From assembly GCF_000943545.1 (NCBI RefSeq), contig NZ_JTHP01000002.1, positions 1 to 64,000 of the forward strand: DNA of 64,000 bases, in the 5' to 3' direction. The translations under genes were made by a program, and so were the position numbers. Positions 18,038 through 26,209 of the stretch are shown here, in pieces. Source of the stretch: Paenibacillus terrae (GTDB lineage Bacteria > Bacillota > Bacilli > Paenibacillales > Paenibacillaceae). The notes under the pieces were generated by a model. That model worked only from the letters and a program-made list of their open reading frames with translations. It had not been told where the DNA came from and ran no database searches. Position 1 is the stretch's first letter. Each line of letters opens with the position of its first letter.

Positions 18038-18265
18038 ATGGATTTGTCTGTACCGTCTCATGCCAACATTGAACATATGATTGAAGGCATCAAAACCAAG
18101 CTTCGTATGGCGAGTGGCGCTGCTATGCAGTCCTCCGCTTTCTCTCTGGAGCAATACGAGGATCTCCGTGATGTCTATGATATGGTGATAAACAAGCCTA
18201 ATCTGAGTATTTCAGAAGTCGAGGCCATCGTCTCCGAGCTGGGCAGATTACGTAATCCCTCCTAA
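18038..18265 (+). CDS. UPF0435/DUF1128 family protein
   Basis: 75 aa, soluble and helical, with the family core NIEHMIEGIKTKLRMASGAAMQ and a C-terminal SELGRLRNPS. Same size as B. subtilis YfkK. Role unknown. AAAGGATGG precedes the ATG. It is divergent from yyaC, the two sharing about 120 nt of promoter DNA. Confidence 0.85.
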   Translation: MDLSVPSHANIEHMIEGIKTKLRMASGAAMQSSAFSLEQYEDLRDVYDMVINKPNLSISEVEAIVSELGRLRNPS

Positions 18266-18349
18266 TCAGAAGACAAATGCACGCCGTTTAGCTTACTTAC
18301 AGCCTATCATCTTGGGTGACACTGTTCATGGTAGCGGCCTGTGCCCGTA

Positions 18350-18411
18350 AATAAAGCTCGTATCTCCGTTCGCATCAACAGACGCGCAACGGGATACGAG
18401 CTTTATTTTTT
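18350..18411 (+). terminator. Strong terminator after the DUF1128 gene
   Basis: A 15-bp perfect stem AATAAAGCTCGTATC/GATACGAGCTTTATT (18350-18364 and 18393-18407) with an inner CGC/GCG pair, followed by TTTTT. Because it is symmetrical it could also work on the minus strand. The remaining DNA to 18619 holds no gene that I can see. Confidence 0.9.
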
Positions 18412-18619
18412 ATCATTCTCTGATGGATTTCTTCGCGGATGTCTTTATGATAAATCTGCCAGCACCAGTTCAGACACTTCCTCATTACCTGTAGCTTGTA
18501 TTTTTAATTGACAGAGCGGTGCTCCAGTCACGTTTTGCTCTCAAGTTCAATATTGGTTAAGTTTATAGTACAAAAAGATAAATCTATGTACGAAGCCATA
18601 AGGAGGAGATTCCCTACAT

Positions 18620-19333
18620 ATGCTTTCCCAAGAACCTCAGCCATCCCGTTTTTTTCCATACTATTTACGTCGCAGTCTGTACGCGTCCATCGTTATGATT
18701 GGCGTTTTGCTTTTCATTGCCTACACTGTTCGATGGATCGGTACAGCTCCTTTTTTATATTGGGATGAACGCATTCAGGCTGCAATCTTTCCAGACACAA
18801 CGGCGGCTCATCACAAGCTCCTGCCTGTCGCTGTATTCATTACGTCTTTCGGTTCCTTCCGTGTCTCTTTACTCATTGCCCTGGGTATTGCCGCCTTGTG
18901 CCGGGTATATCTCCGTTCGAGAGCTTATGCCTTTGCAGTAATAAGCAGCTTTACGGCCATGTGGGTGTTGAACACGCTCATTAAAGAAGTTTTGCAACGG
19001 GAGCGCCCATCCCTTCAACATTTGGTAGAAGTCGGCGGCTATAGTTTTCCCAGTGGGCACGCCATGATTTCCATGGGATTTTACGGCATGATTTTTGCCA
19101 TTTGGGCGATAGAACGAAAAATTCATGAGCGCTCTATCTTCCTTCCCTGCGTTCTTGGCACCCTTTTGATTCTCCTGATCGGGCTAAGCCGTGTCTATCT
19201 GGGGGTTCACTTTCCAACCGACATAGCGGGTGGTTATATCGCCGGAATCATTTGGCTCGTGTTTACCGTTCCTGTTATCTATTGGCGAGCACGGCTGCAG
19301 GGTTCTCTGCCTCCTTCTGTTCCCCGCCCGTAA
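18620..19333 (+). CDS. PAP2-family membrane phosphatase
   Basis: 237 aa, about six membrane helices. All three acid-phosphatase motifs are present: KEVLQRERPS (KxxxxxxRP), PSGHAM (PSGH) and SRVYLGVHFPTD (SRxxxxxHxxxD). These make an active lipid-phosphate phosphatase likely, for example on undecaprenyl pyrophosphate or phosphatidylglycerophosphate; the active site would face outward. AAGGAGG lies about 13 nt upstream of the ATG, a slightly long spacing. Confidence 0.9.
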   Translation: MLSQEPQPSRFFPYYLRRSLYASIVMIGVLLFIAYTVRWIGTAPFLYWDERIQAAIFPDTTAAHHKLLPVAVFITSFGSFRVSLLIALGIAALCRVYLRSRAYAFAVISSFTAMWVLNTLIKEVLQRERPSLQHLVEVGGYSFPSGHAMISMGFYGMIFAIWAIERKIHERSIFLPCVLGTLLILLIGLSRVYLGVHFPTDIAGGYIAGIIWLVFTVPVIYWRARLQGSLPPSVPRP

Positions 19334-19491
19334 GCGGTTCGAGACGGTTTCTTGTTTCACACGGAGTCACGGCGTTTATATACGAAGTAAGCAAGACAAC
19401 GCAGCACTCTAAACTCAGCACTCACAAAAAGCATTATGATTCTGTTAAACAGATGTTTCTGCTAAACTGAAGGATAAAGGAGGCGATCCTT

Positions 19492-19749
19492 GTGTGGGGA
19501 ATAGTATTAAGTATCGTAATGGCTATTATTATCGGATTGATTGGCGACGCGCTCGCTGGCCATGAAATGCCCGGCGGCATTATAGGCTCTATGATCGCTG
19601 GATTTGTAGGAGCTTGGCTCGGTGCCACGCTGCTGGGAAACTGGGGTCCGGTCATCGGTGATTTTGCAGTCATTCCGGCCATACTCGGAACCGCATTATT
19701 TGTGTTCCTGCTCGGACTTGTGTCCAGGCTTTTAAGAAGGGCTACCTAA
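19492..19749 (+). CDS. GlsB/YeaQ/YmgE family stress membrane protein
   Basis: 85 aa, nearly all membrane, with the family pattern of Gly-rich helices (IIIGLIGDALAG, GGIIGSMIAGFVGAWLG, GNWGPVIGDFAVIPAILG). Starts with GTG at 19492, AAAGGAGG 8 nt upstream. In other bacteria such proteins are induced by envelope or general stress. It is followed 41 nt later by ytxH, probably the same transcript. Confidence 0.88.
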   Translation: MWGIVLSIVMAIIIGLIGDALAGHEMPGGIIGSMIAGFVGAWLGATLLGNWGPVIGDFAVIPAILGTALFVFLLGLVSRLLRRAT

Positions 19750-19790
19750 CATTTATATATTTTTTTATTCTATAAGAGGAGTGATATGAC

Positions 19791-20195
19791 ATGAGTAACA
19801 TTGATAATCAAAATACGGTAGGTAATACTTCAAGCTTTGCAAAGGGTTTATTCATCGGAGGTTTGATTGGTGCTGCGGCAGCCCTGCTGTTCGCGCCGAA
19901 GCCGGGTCGCGATTTGCGCAGCGATTTGTCTGATAAAATTACAGTGGTTGCCGATAAAACAAAAGACGTTGCATCCGTAGTCAGCAACAAAGCAACGGAT
20001 CTGGCTAAAACGGTTTCCACTAAAACAGAAGATGTAGCTAAAACCGTATCTGGTAGCAAAGACATTATTTTATCCAGCGTAGCCAGAGCCTCTGCCGATG
20101 TTGCTGATGAAGCAGTCAAGGCTGATCAAGAAATTATGGATGCAGCGGCCCAAGCTGCCAAGGAAACGCAAAAACAATTAAACACCACTTCCTAA
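19791..20195 (+). CDS. YtxH-domain general stress protein
   Basis: 134 aa. One membrane segment near 20-36 (GLFIGGLIGAAAALLFAPKPGRDLR) is the YtxH signature. The remainder is an alanine-, lysine- and valine-rich amphipathic helix with repeats of about 11 residues (DKTKDVASVVSNKATDLAKTV), LEA-like in character. In B. subtilis ytxH is sigma-B controlled; no clear sigma-B promoter was found directly here. The terminator at 20242 follows. Confidence 0.88.
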   Translation: MSNIDNQNTVGNTSSFAKGLFIGGLIGAAAALLFAPKPGRDLRSDLSDKITVVADKTKDVASVVSNKATDLAKTVSTKTEDVAKTVSGSKDIILSSVARASADVADEAVKADQEIMDAAAQAAKETQKQLNTTS

Positions 20196-20241
20196 TGATA
20201 GGGAATTCTGTGTACAACAAGAATAGACCTTAAAACACTGA

Positions 20242-20275
20242 ACAGCCAGCATGCACGAAGCTGGCTGTTTTTTTA
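20242..20275 (+). terminator. Terminator after ytxH
   Basis: Perfect 9-bp stem ACAGCCAGC/GCTGGCTGT with a 9-nt loop and seven T. Confidence 0.93.
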
Positions 20276-20300
20276 GGATGACTGAAAGGCAGGGATGACG

Positions 20301-20708
20301 ATGAGCAAACCAAACTCGTATGGAGATGACCTAAGCGTAAACAACAAACGGACCTTTCATCCCCGACAGGGTCAGGATCAAACAAGGGATTTTGATGTGA
20401 ATGAGCACCCCTTTGAACTGCGTCATGAGGTGAAGCGGCTTAATAAGCGCTTAGATCAAATAGCCGACATGCTGGAAAGAGTAGAATTTCGCGATGTATT
20501 GGAAACCTATTCCAATCCCAAAAAAAGGATCATCAGCAACCTGACCGCAGGCATTGCAAGGGGGCTTGGCCTTACGCTGGGTACGGTCGTCATACTCGCT
20601 CTGCTCGCTTGGCTGCTCAGCTTCCTTGTACAACTGAATCTTCCGATCATCGGAGATTTTATTGCCGAGCTGCTGGGGTATATTAAAATGAGCCAAGGTG
20701 GAAATTAG
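20301..20708 (+). CDS. DUF5665 family membrane protein
   Basis: 135 aa from the second of two close ATGs (20301), which fits the AGGCAGGG ribosome site better than the ATG at 20295. The polar N-terminal half has a helix (HEVKRLNKRLDQIADMLERVEF). The C-terminal half has TAGIARGLGLTLGTVVILALLAWLLSF and a second hydrophobic stretch, the layout of DUF5665. Role unknown. Confidence 0.8.
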   Translation: MSKPNSYGDDLSVNNKRTFHPRQGQDQTRDFDVNEHPFELRHEVKRLNKRLDQIADMLERVEFRDVLETYSNPKKRIISNLTAGIARGLGLTLGTVVILALLAWLLSFLVQLNLPIIGDFIAELLGYIKMSQGGN

Positions 20709-20713
20709 ACGGC

Positions 20714-20775
20714 AAACGATCCATAGTAACCAGAGGTTCGTGCGTACACGTAGCCCATTACCATGGATCGTTTTT
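20714..20775 (+). terminator. Terminator after the DUF5665 gene
   Basis: Stem AAACGATCCAT-GTAA/TTAC-ATGGATCGTTT followed by TTTAT. It lies between convergent genes (DUF5665 and corA) and may act on both strands. Confidence 0.75.
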
Positions 20776-20799
20776 ATCTGTACATTTGGGATGACTCAG

Positions 20800-21768
20800 C
20801 TAAAGTTTGTTGCGCTTGTTCGTTTTCAGCAAATCTCCTGTCCATCCCTTCATCATCAGCCAGCCGTACATACCCACCATACTTAACAGGGTCGCCGCAA
20901 TCACGGCGGTAAAGCCCCAGCCTGTTTTGATCCAGGGCAGGTTCTCGAAGTTCATGCCCCAAATGGCGCCCACTACGGTTGCAGGCGTAAATACGGCTGT
21001 TACAATGGTGAGTGTCTTCGTAATCTCATTTCCCCTAAATGCAGAAATGGCATCGTCAATGGAGATCAACGTGTCAATTTCCTTTTCATAATGCCGGAAC
21101 AGCCCTTCCATTCGATTGACACGGTAAAGTAGCTGCTTAAAAAAGCGATTTTCCTCCAGCTCATCCAGATATGCTTCCCGGGAAGCCGTTACCAGCTCTG
21201 AAAATGGAATGAACATATTACTCCAATACAACAGCTCAAAACGCGCATTCAATATGGAGTCCATTAGCGTACGGGCATTTCTTTTCTCCATATTCTCTTC
21301 CAGTTTTCTCAGGTTAATCTCGAATTTGTCCATCCCCGTATGAAAATAATGAAGAACTGCCCTTGCCAGTACAAACATGCCATCAGCTGCACTTTCACAT
21401 CGGTCGAGCATTTTTTGACGTTCGGCCGTGTGCATGATTTCGCGGGTATTCTGATCCAGGTTTAAGGTCACTAATTTCTGGCCAAGGACCAGGAAATAGA
21501 ACTTGTTACAATCGCGTTGACTGTCGATTTCCTCCTGAATGGAATAGATCAGCGATCCGCATATCAAGGGTTGAACGCCATCCAGAAAGCGCACAGAAAT
21601 AAAACTGGATGGGATGTCCTCTACCTTGTCCAGCCATTCCCGGGCCTCCGGAAGTTTCTCTTTCAGCTCTTGTATAATGGGGTCCTGCCAGTCTCTAGCA
21701 CCGATGTCCCACCATTCCCACCCTCCGCGAAAGGAGGAAATCTGTTCAAATACAGCCGTAGATTTCAA
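20800..21768 (-). CDS. CorA-family Mg2+/divalent cation channel
   Basis: 322 aa. A long soluble N-terminal part with coiled helices leads to two C-terminal membrane helices. The signature GMN is present (AIWGMNFENLP, about 272-282). CorA proteins are pentameric Mg2+ (or Co2+/Ni2+) channels of the plasma membrane. The likely start is TTG at 21768 behind GGGGGAGG. Only 27 nt separate this start from a strong hairpin-T-run below sigB, so the gene depends on readthrough or on a promoter overlapping that hairpin. Confidence 0.9.
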   Translation of the reverse strand: MKSTAVFEQISSFRGGWEWWDIGARDWQDPIIQELKEKLPEAREWLDKVEDIPSSFISVRFLDGVQPLICGSLIYSIQEEIDSQRDCNKFYFLVLGQKLVTLNLDQNTREIMHTAERQKMLDRCESAADGMFVLARAVLHYFHTGMDKFEINLRKLEENMEKRNARTLMDSILNARFELLYWSNMFIPFSELVTASREAYLDELEENRFFKQLLYRVNRMEGLFRHYEKEIDTLISIDDAISAFRGNEITKTLTIVTAVFTPATVVGAIWGMNFENLPWIKTGWGFTAVIAATLLSMVGMYGWLMMKGWTGDLLKTNKRNKL

Positions 21769-21794
21769 CCTTCCTCCCCCTCCTTTTCCGCTTT

Positions 21795-21832
21795 AAAAAA
21801 GGACACGCTTCCCTGATGGAATGGCGTGTCCT
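21795..21832 (-). terminator. Terminator or attenuator between sigB and corA
   Basis: GGACACGC/GCGTGTCC, an 8-bp perfect stem with a 15-nt loop, followed by six T on the minus strand. It lies about 45 nt after the sigB stop and only 27 nt before the corA start. Confidence 0.88.
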
Positions 21833-21878
21833 TACGATGTGACGTCCAGTAATCGAAACCATGAAGGCCGTCTTCCTC

Positions 21879-22652
21879 TCATGAGATAGAAGAATTAGAC
21901 ATGATCTGTTTCAGCTTCTCGGTCGCCCGCTTCTGGATGCGGGATACGCTCATCTGCGATACGCCCAAGGTCTGCGCAATCGCACGTTGAGATTGACCCT
22001 CCTGAAATGCCAGAAGGAACACCTTCTGTTCCTGCTCTTTAAGCTGGCTTAAAGCTTGTTGTAAATCCATTCGTTTTTCCACGGTGTCGTAGTCATTGGC
22101 ATCCGAGCTGATAAGCTCGCCTAACGTAGCCGCACTCTCCTCCTGGGATAAAGGTGAGTCCAGTGACACATAATGGTAGCACTCACGGCCTGCGAGCACT
22201 TCGATCGTTTCCTCCACGGTAAGGTCCAAATACTCCGCGATCTCGTTCACATTCGGCGAACGTTCCAGTTTAACAGTCAGTTCGTCGATGGCATGCTGAA
22301 CGAGCGCACCCTTTTCCTTGATGCGGCGAGGAACCTGAATGTACCAGGATTTGTCGCGCAAATAATTTTTCATATGTCCCAGCATACTTTTCATAGCATA
22401 CGGTTCAAAGGGGATTCCCAAGCTGATATCGTATTGCTGAAGCAGACGTATCAATGCCATCTGACCGGTTTGATATAAATCCTCGTATAAGTCTGGGCGG
22501 TTACGGGAGATTTTCCCGGCAGCCATCTTGACCATCGGCTCATACTTGCGGATCAGTACGGTAGCAATCTCGTTATCTTTGGTTTGCTGGTACTCCCAGA
22601 TTAGACCAACGGCTTCATCCATCGACTCCGGGGGAGTTACCTTTTCATTCAT
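21879..22652 (-). CDS. sigB: General stress sigma factor SigB
   Basis: 257 aa. Region 2 contains DLYEDLYQTGQMALIRLLQQYD and the region 2.4 segment; region 3 has VPRRIKEKG; region 4.2 ends with SQRAIAQTLGVSQMSVSRIQKRA. These are marks of the SigB/SigF/SigG group. Its start overlaps the end of rsbW by 4 nt, the classic rsbW-sigB coupling. The upstream signalling genes and absence of sporulation partners favour SigB over SigF. When RsbW is displaced by unphosphorylated RsbV, SigB directs the general stress regulon. Confidence 0.9.
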   Translation of the reverse strand: MNEKVTPPESMDEAVGLIWEYQQTKDNEIATVLIRKYEPMVKMAAGKISRNRPDLYEDLYQTGQMALIRLLQQYDISLGIPFEPYAMKSMLGHMKNYLRDKSWYIQVPRRIKEKGALVQHAIDELTVKLERSPNVNEIAEYLDLTVEETIEVLAGRECYHYVSLDSPLSQEESAATLGELISSDANDYDTVEKRMDLQQALSQLKEQEQKVFLLAFQEGQSQRAIAQTLGVSQMSVSRIQKRATEKLKQIMSNSSIS

Positions 22653-23101
22653 ACTTTTTCCTCGCTTCTGACCAGACGCTTTACAAGCACGACTTCCGTG
22701 CCTTTTCCAGTCTCATTCAAGATATGGACATCGTCCATAAGCGCCTGCATGAGATAGAAGCCCAGTCCGCCTACCTGCGCATCATTCAGCTCTTTGTCAT
22801 GCAAGGATGCAAGTCGGGACGGGTTCTCCATTCGTTCAAAGCTCTCCCCTTCATCTTTGACACGGATGGACAACGAAGCTTCGTCAAATTCGAATGTTAC
22901 TTCCACCACTCCGCCTTCATGACCGTAAGCATAAAGAACAGAGTTATTACAGGCTTCAGATACAGCCACTTTCATGTCTTCTATATCCTCGTAAGAGAAT
23001 CCCATTTTCGCGGCAATTCCGTACAAATTTAATCTTACAATATCGACAAAATCAGCAGTTGCCGGCAAATTAAGAACTACTTTTTGAATTTGAGCATTCA
23101 T
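22649..23101 (-). CDS. rsbW: Anti-sigma-B factor and serine kinase RsbW
   Basis: 150 aa, a GHKL-type ATPase of the RsbW/SpoIIAB group. The N box reads EACNNSVLYAY, the G1 box VKDEGESF and the G2 box GGLGFYLMQALMD. It binds SigB to hold it inactive and phosphorylates RsbV. It lies 18 nt after rsbV and overlaps sigB by 4 nt, keeping the three products in step. Confidence 0.92.
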   Translation of the reverse strand: MNAQIQKVVLNLPATADFVDIVRLNLYGIAAKMGFSYEDIEDMKVAVSEACNNSVLYAYGHEGGVVEVTFEFDEASLSIRVKDEGESFERMENPSRLASLHDKELNDAQVGGLGFYLMQALMDDVHILNETGKGTEVVLVKRLVRSEEKV

Positions 23102-23119
23102 TTCTTTTTCTTTCCTTTC

Positions 23120-23458
23120 CTATTGGGAATTCTCCTGGGGGACAAAGAATTTGGCAATACCGGTCATATCGAACAGTTTTTGAATTTGAGGTGGTACCTC
23201 CTGAACGGCAAACCGGGACTCCATCCCATGCCTTGCCTTCAAAATAGATAACAAAATACCGATACCTGTACTGTCAATGTATTTAAGCTCTTTTAAGTTA
23301 ATAATCAAGTCCTGGCCGGATTCCCCCACCAAAGGCTCCATCACCAGACGAAAATCAGGTGCCACCGAAAGATCCAGCTCTCCGCTAAGGTACACGGTAT
23401 TTAATCCATCACTTGTTTCTGTAATCGCATTGAACTTTTCATTTTTATTAGTATTCAT
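23120..23458 (-). CDS. rsbV: Anti-anti-sigma factor RsbV (STAS)
   Basis: 112 aa, a single STAS domain. The phospho-acceptor site is in LKYIDSTGIGIL, where the Ser after Asp is the RsbW target. Unphosphorylated RsbV frees SigB from RsbW. Its dephosphorylation probably depends on the REC-PP2C protein at 29892. A TATAAT with a weak -35 lies upstream at about 23500, so rsbV-rsbW-sigB may have their own promoter as well as read-in from the kinase genes. Confidence 0.92.
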   Translation of the reverse strand: MNTNKNEKFNAITETSDGLNTVYLSGELDLSVAPDFRLVMEPLVGESGQDLIINLKELKYIDSTGIGILLSILKARHGMESRFAVQEVPPQIQKLFDMTGIAKFFVPQENSQ

Positions 23459-23570
23459 AGGCCTACTCTCCCGAAAAAAGATTTCCTTACATACTAACCC
23501 ATTATACGATCGCTTGAATCACCGTATGATGCTTTCTGCACCTTCCAAATGTCACCATCTACGCATCAGG

Positions 23571-25241
23571 CTAGGCCTCGTGAATTTGGTCTTTGCCTGA
23601 TTGCATTGGAAAATGATCCGGAGAATGCCGCAGTAGAGCCTGTTTTACACTGCTGATTTTCACGGGCTTGCTAATATAATCGTTCATTCCGGCCTCAATA
23701 CATCGGGGCTGAATACCATCCATCACATTCGCTGTCATGGCGATAATAGCAGGCTGTGACCTTCCCGCCAATTGTTTACGCACCTTGCCCGTACACTCTA
23801 ATCCGTCCATCACAGGCATTTGCAAGTCCATGAAGATATAGTCATAATCCTGGTTAGCCATGACCATATCAAGCGCCTGCTGCCCGTCTGCTGCCACATC
23901 CGAAGCCAAACCGAGCTTATCCAGTATATTGACCATCAGCTTCTGGTTGATCGGATGGTCATCCACGACCAATACAGGTTTACGGCTTGAGGAGTTCTGA
24001 TGGGGAATTTCCCATTCGTGACTGGACTCTCCCTCCAGTTCATTTTCCTGAGCAAAGCCAAGCTTCGTTGTAAAATGGAACGTTACCCCCTGCTCGCCGC
24101 TGGTGTCCACACGGATATCCCCGCCCATCATATTCACCAATGTTTTGCAAATAGCGAGTCCTAAACCGGTTCCACCATATTTGCGCGTCATCGAGGAATC
24201 GAGCTGGGAAAAGGGCTGAAACAGCCTTCCAACCTTGGCTGGCTCAATACCAATGCCTGTATCCTTCACGGAAAACTCAACAGTAAGTCCTTCGTCGCTA
24301 CGCTCTTTGACCGATGCGAAGACGTATACACCACCACGATCTGTAAATTTGACGGCATTGGATACCAGATTAATGAGAACCTGACGCAGTCTTCCCATAT
24401 CACCGTATAACACTGGAGGTAGCTGTTCATCCAGAAAAAAATCCATCTCCAGATTCTTTCGATTGACTTCCACCGTAAACAGGCTGAAAACTTCCTTGAT
24501 ACAGGAAACCAGATCGAACGGATATTCCTCTACCTCCATTTTGCCTGACTCCAGCTTGGTAAAGTCCAAAATATCGTTAATGACCGCTACGAGCGCATCT
24601 GCACTGCGGCGAATGATATCGGCATATTCCTGCTGATCGCTTTGCAGTTCTGTTTCCATCAACAGGTCAATCATGCCAATCACACCGTTCATAGGTGTCC
24701 GAATTTCATGGCTCATCATTGCCAGGAACTCCGTTTTGGCATTAGCCGCGATTTCGGCTGCCTCCTTGGCGGCAATCAGTTCGCTATTCATCTTCTCCAG
24801 CTGTTGGGTCTTCTGATGAAGCAGCATGGACTGTGTCTTCAAGCGTTTGTTTGTCAGATACATTTGCACGAAGCCTTCAATTTTGGACTTGAGAATTTGA
24901 GGGACGAACGGCTTCACCATATAATCAATACCGCCCGCTGAATACCCCGCAAATAAATGCTCTGCTTCCTTACTGTTAGCTGAAATGAAGATAATCGGAA
25001 TATCCTTCGTTTTCTCTCTGGCCTTGATTAACTTTGCAGTCTCAATTCCATCCATACCCGGCATCTGCACATCGAGGACTACCAGTGCGAATTCATCTTT
25101 TAACAGACATCGCAGCGCTTCTTCCCCGGATGTGGCCTTTACCAGATTATATTGTTCACTCTCCAGCACCGCCTCAAGAGCGAGCAGGTTCTCAGGTCTG
25201 TCATCTACCAGCAGTATATGAATCGGTTCATAAAGCCCCAT
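23571..25241 (-). CDS. Hybrid sensor kinase, REC-HisKA-HATPase-REC
   Basis: 556 aa, soluble. REC 1 (about 6-125) with acceptor D57, a helical linker, HisKA with H178 in [12 protein letters not shown], HATPase (N box [13 protein letters not shown] box [14 protein letters not shown]) and a C-terminal REC (about 422-540) with D472. No sensory domain, so it probably relays phosphate received at its N-terminal REC. It sits between the CheR gene and rsbV. The rsbV start is about 110 nt further on. The Bacillus cereus RsbK/RsbY/RsbM locus, as I recall it, has no such second kinase. Confidence 0.87.
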   Translation of the reverse strand: MGLYEPIHILLVDDRPENLLALEAVLESEQYNLVKATSGEEALRCLLKDEFALVVLDVQMPGMDGIETAKLIKAREKTKDIPIIFISANSKEAEHLFAGYSAGGIDYMVKPFVPQILKSKIEGFVQMYLTNKRLKTQSMLLHQKTQQLEKMNSELIAAKEAAEIAANAKTEFLAMMSHEIRTPMNGVIGMIDLLMETELQSDQQEYADIIRRSADALVAVINDILDFTKLESGKMEVEEYPFDLVSCIKEVFSLFTVEVNRKNLEMDFFLDEQLPPVLYGDMGRLRQVLINLVSNAVKFTDRGGVYVFASVKERSDEGLTVEFSVKDTGIGIEPAKVGRLFQPFSQLDSSMTRKYGGTGLGLAICKTLVNMMGGDIRVDTSGEQGVTFHFTTKLGFAQENELEGESSHEWEIPHQNSSSRKPVLVVDDHPINQKLMVNILDKLGLASDVAADGQQALDMVMANQDYDYIFMDLQMPVMDGLECTGKVRKQLAGRSQPAIIAMTANVMDGIQPRCIEAGMNDYISKPVKISSVKQALLRHSPDHFPMQSGKDQIHEA

Positions 25242-25260
25242 GGGATCCTCCTAAGCACCT

Positions 25261-26130
25261 CTATTTAATCTTCCGGTATATTTTTTCTATCCGGTCCAGC
25301 AGCTCGTAGGAATCACTATAATCGGTAAAATGTATGGATTCCTTGGCCCCCAGCACCAATACGCCAAAATGGCTCAAGCTATCATAAAACAACCCGTGTA
25401 CATGGTTGCGAAGTTCATCGTTAAAATAAATCATGACATTCCGGCAAAAAATAACGTTGAACTCGTTAAAGGACCGGTCTGTCGCCAAGTTGTGCTCCGC
25501 AAAAATAATGTTTTTACGTAAAAAAGGATGAAACATGACTGAATCATACTTGGCTGTATAATATTCGGAGAACGATTGCGTGCCCCCTGACTCCAAATAA
25601 TTTTTGGTATACAGCTTCATTCGATCAATCCCGTATACGCCTTCCTTCGCCTGCTGTAAAGACAGGTTATTCATATCCGTCGCATAAATACGGGCTTTAT
25701 CATATAAGCCTTCCTCATGCAGCATGATCGCCATCGAGTATACTTCCTCACCTGTCGAGCAACCTGCATGCCATATTCGAATGTACGGATATGTCCGTAA
25801 AATCGGTATGATTTTCTGCCTGAAATTCAGAAACAGCTCTGGATCGCGGAACATCTCGGTCACTGGAATCGAAAGGCTTTGCACCAGTCTGTCGAAGGCG
25901 CTGCGATCATGCAGTACCTTCTCCAGAAGCCCTGATATCGTGCTAACATTCTCGGACTGTGCATGATAATAAATACGCCGCTTGATCGATGGCAGAGCGT
26001 AGTTACGAAAATCGTAGCCGTACAGCCGATGAATGCCTTCCAGCAACAGCTCAATCTCAATCATTTCCCGCTCCGTTTCATTCGATTTCAGTTCAATAGC
26101 AGCATTATCCGCCGTATCCTTTGATGTCAT
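25261..26130 (-). CDS. CheR-type protein-glutamate methyltransferase (RsbM-like)
   Basis: 289 aa from the ATG at 26130, favoured by GGAGAG just upstream; the open frame begins 45 nt earlier. The CheR N-terminal helical domain (GYDFRNYALPSIKRRI) is followed by the SAM-binding HAGCSTGEEVYS, ARIYATDMNNLSL and IFCRNVMIYF motifs. No chemotaxis genes are near. Lying between two kinases in a sigB locus, it fits the RsbM role known from Bacillus cereus, methylating the RsbK kinase to damp sigma-B signalling. Confidence 0.88.
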   Translation of the reverse strand: MTSKDTADNAAIELKSNETEREMIEIELLLEGIHRLYGYDFRNYALPSIKRRIYYHAQSENVSTISGLLEKVLHDRSAFDRLVQSLSIPVTEMFRDPELFLNFRQKIIPILRTYPYIRIWHAGCSTGEEVYSMAIMLHEEGLYDKARIYATDMNNLSLQQAKEGVYGIDRMKLYTKNYLESGGTQSFSEYYTAKYDSVMFHPFLRKNIIFAEHNLATDRSFNEFNVIFCRNVMIYFNDELRNHVHGLFYDSLSHFGVLVLGAKESIHFTDYSDSYELLDRIEKIYRKIK

Positions 26131-26209
26131 AATCTCTCTCCAATTCCTGAATAGGTTTTGCCAGTACCGCTCCAATCATGTGTTGATTTATATTACCCAT
26201 TTTTTCGGG

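Noticed and set aside
23490..23520. GATTCAA-N13-GGGTTA upstream of rsbV as a sigma-B autoregulatory promoter
   Set aside because: Both boxes deviate from consensus, and a TATAAT overlaps; evidence too weak to list as a promoter.
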